The notes under the pieces: generated by a model
What the model was told of the DNA's origin: nothing
Databases searched by the model: none
The model's input: the letters and a program-made list of their open reading frames with translations, nothing else
Made by a program: the position numbers and the translations under genes
DNA from: Candidatus Bathycorpusculum fermentans
GTDB taxonomy: Archaea; Thermoproteota; Bathyarchaeia; Bathyarchaeales; Bathycorpusculaceae
Length of the DNA: 14,135 bases
Assembly (NCBI GenBank): GCA_009787175.1
Contig: WRGM01000141.1
Span: 1 to 14,135, forward strand
Reading direction: 5' to 3'
Shown here: piece by piece, positions 14,040 to 14,135 of the stretch
Numbering within the stretch: the stretch's first letter is position 1
Layout of the letters: the number at the start of each line of letters is the position of its first letter

Positions 14040-14135
14040 AATATATTAGACCTTAGTCCTTATTGTTTTTGGCGTTTTTAATGGAATTTATGAGCATCTA
14101 GTCAGGTTTTTAAACTGTTAGAGTACCAGATATAC

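Noticed and set aside
1..14135. CRISPR array, prophage or integrated element across the window
   Set aside because: No regularly spaced repeats, integrase or phage structural genes are visible. Apart from the IS1-like relic and the possibly acquired ATPase the content is chromosomal housekeeping.

Overview
The window looks like low-GC archaeal chromosome. The archaeal evidence is a full-length Pelota (Dom34) protein, uS12 and uS7 of archaeal length and N-terminal form, AT-rich TATA boxes upstream of several genes, and purine-rich Shine-Dalgarno sites beside weak or leaderless starts. The gene set (membrane pyrophosphatase, Pelota, a secreted PF09826-type beta-propeller protein, a small membrane-anchored winged-helix regulator, surface proteins with Ser/Thr-rich stalks) makes me guess Bathyarchaeia or a related TACK lineage. 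The lineage is an inference; the domain call is secure.

Layout. Positions 1-513 hold no convincing gene but contain TATA-like inverted repeats. On the minus strand follow the proline-pathway genes proA and proB, transcribed proB to proA with overlapping ends, and upstream of them an AAA/DUF4143-type ATPase (3174-4442). A 330-bp divergent intergenic region separates the ATPase from a plus-strand series: K+-independent membrane pyrophosphatase (4773-6944), pelA (7109-8200), a 0.7-kb spacer carrying a decayed IS1-like transposase fragment (8457-8573, minus), a winged-helix/two-TM regulator (8896-9342) tightly followed by a membrane-anchored beta-propeller protein (9413-11422), rps12-rps7 (11880-12920) and a type-I surface protein (13077-14039). 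A 34-residue four-cysteine microprotein (11496-11600, minus) sits between the propeller gene and rps12.

How the parts work together. proB and proA give the first two steps from glutamate toward proline; no proC is seen. The pyrophosphatase couples PPi hydrolysis to H+ export. Pelota rescues stalled ribosomes; uS12 and uS7 form a two-gene ribosomal unit detached here from its usual polymerase/elongation-factor neighbours. The regulator/propeller pair looks like an operon and may be a membrane-spanning sensing module (inference).

The most unusual signal is compositional. The plus strand alternates between A+C-rich and G+T-rich patches of a few hundred bases to about 2 kb. The patches switch inside single genes and follow the DNA strand, not the reading direction. 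The direction of the bias (C to T and A to G on one strand) is what single-strand deamination would produce.
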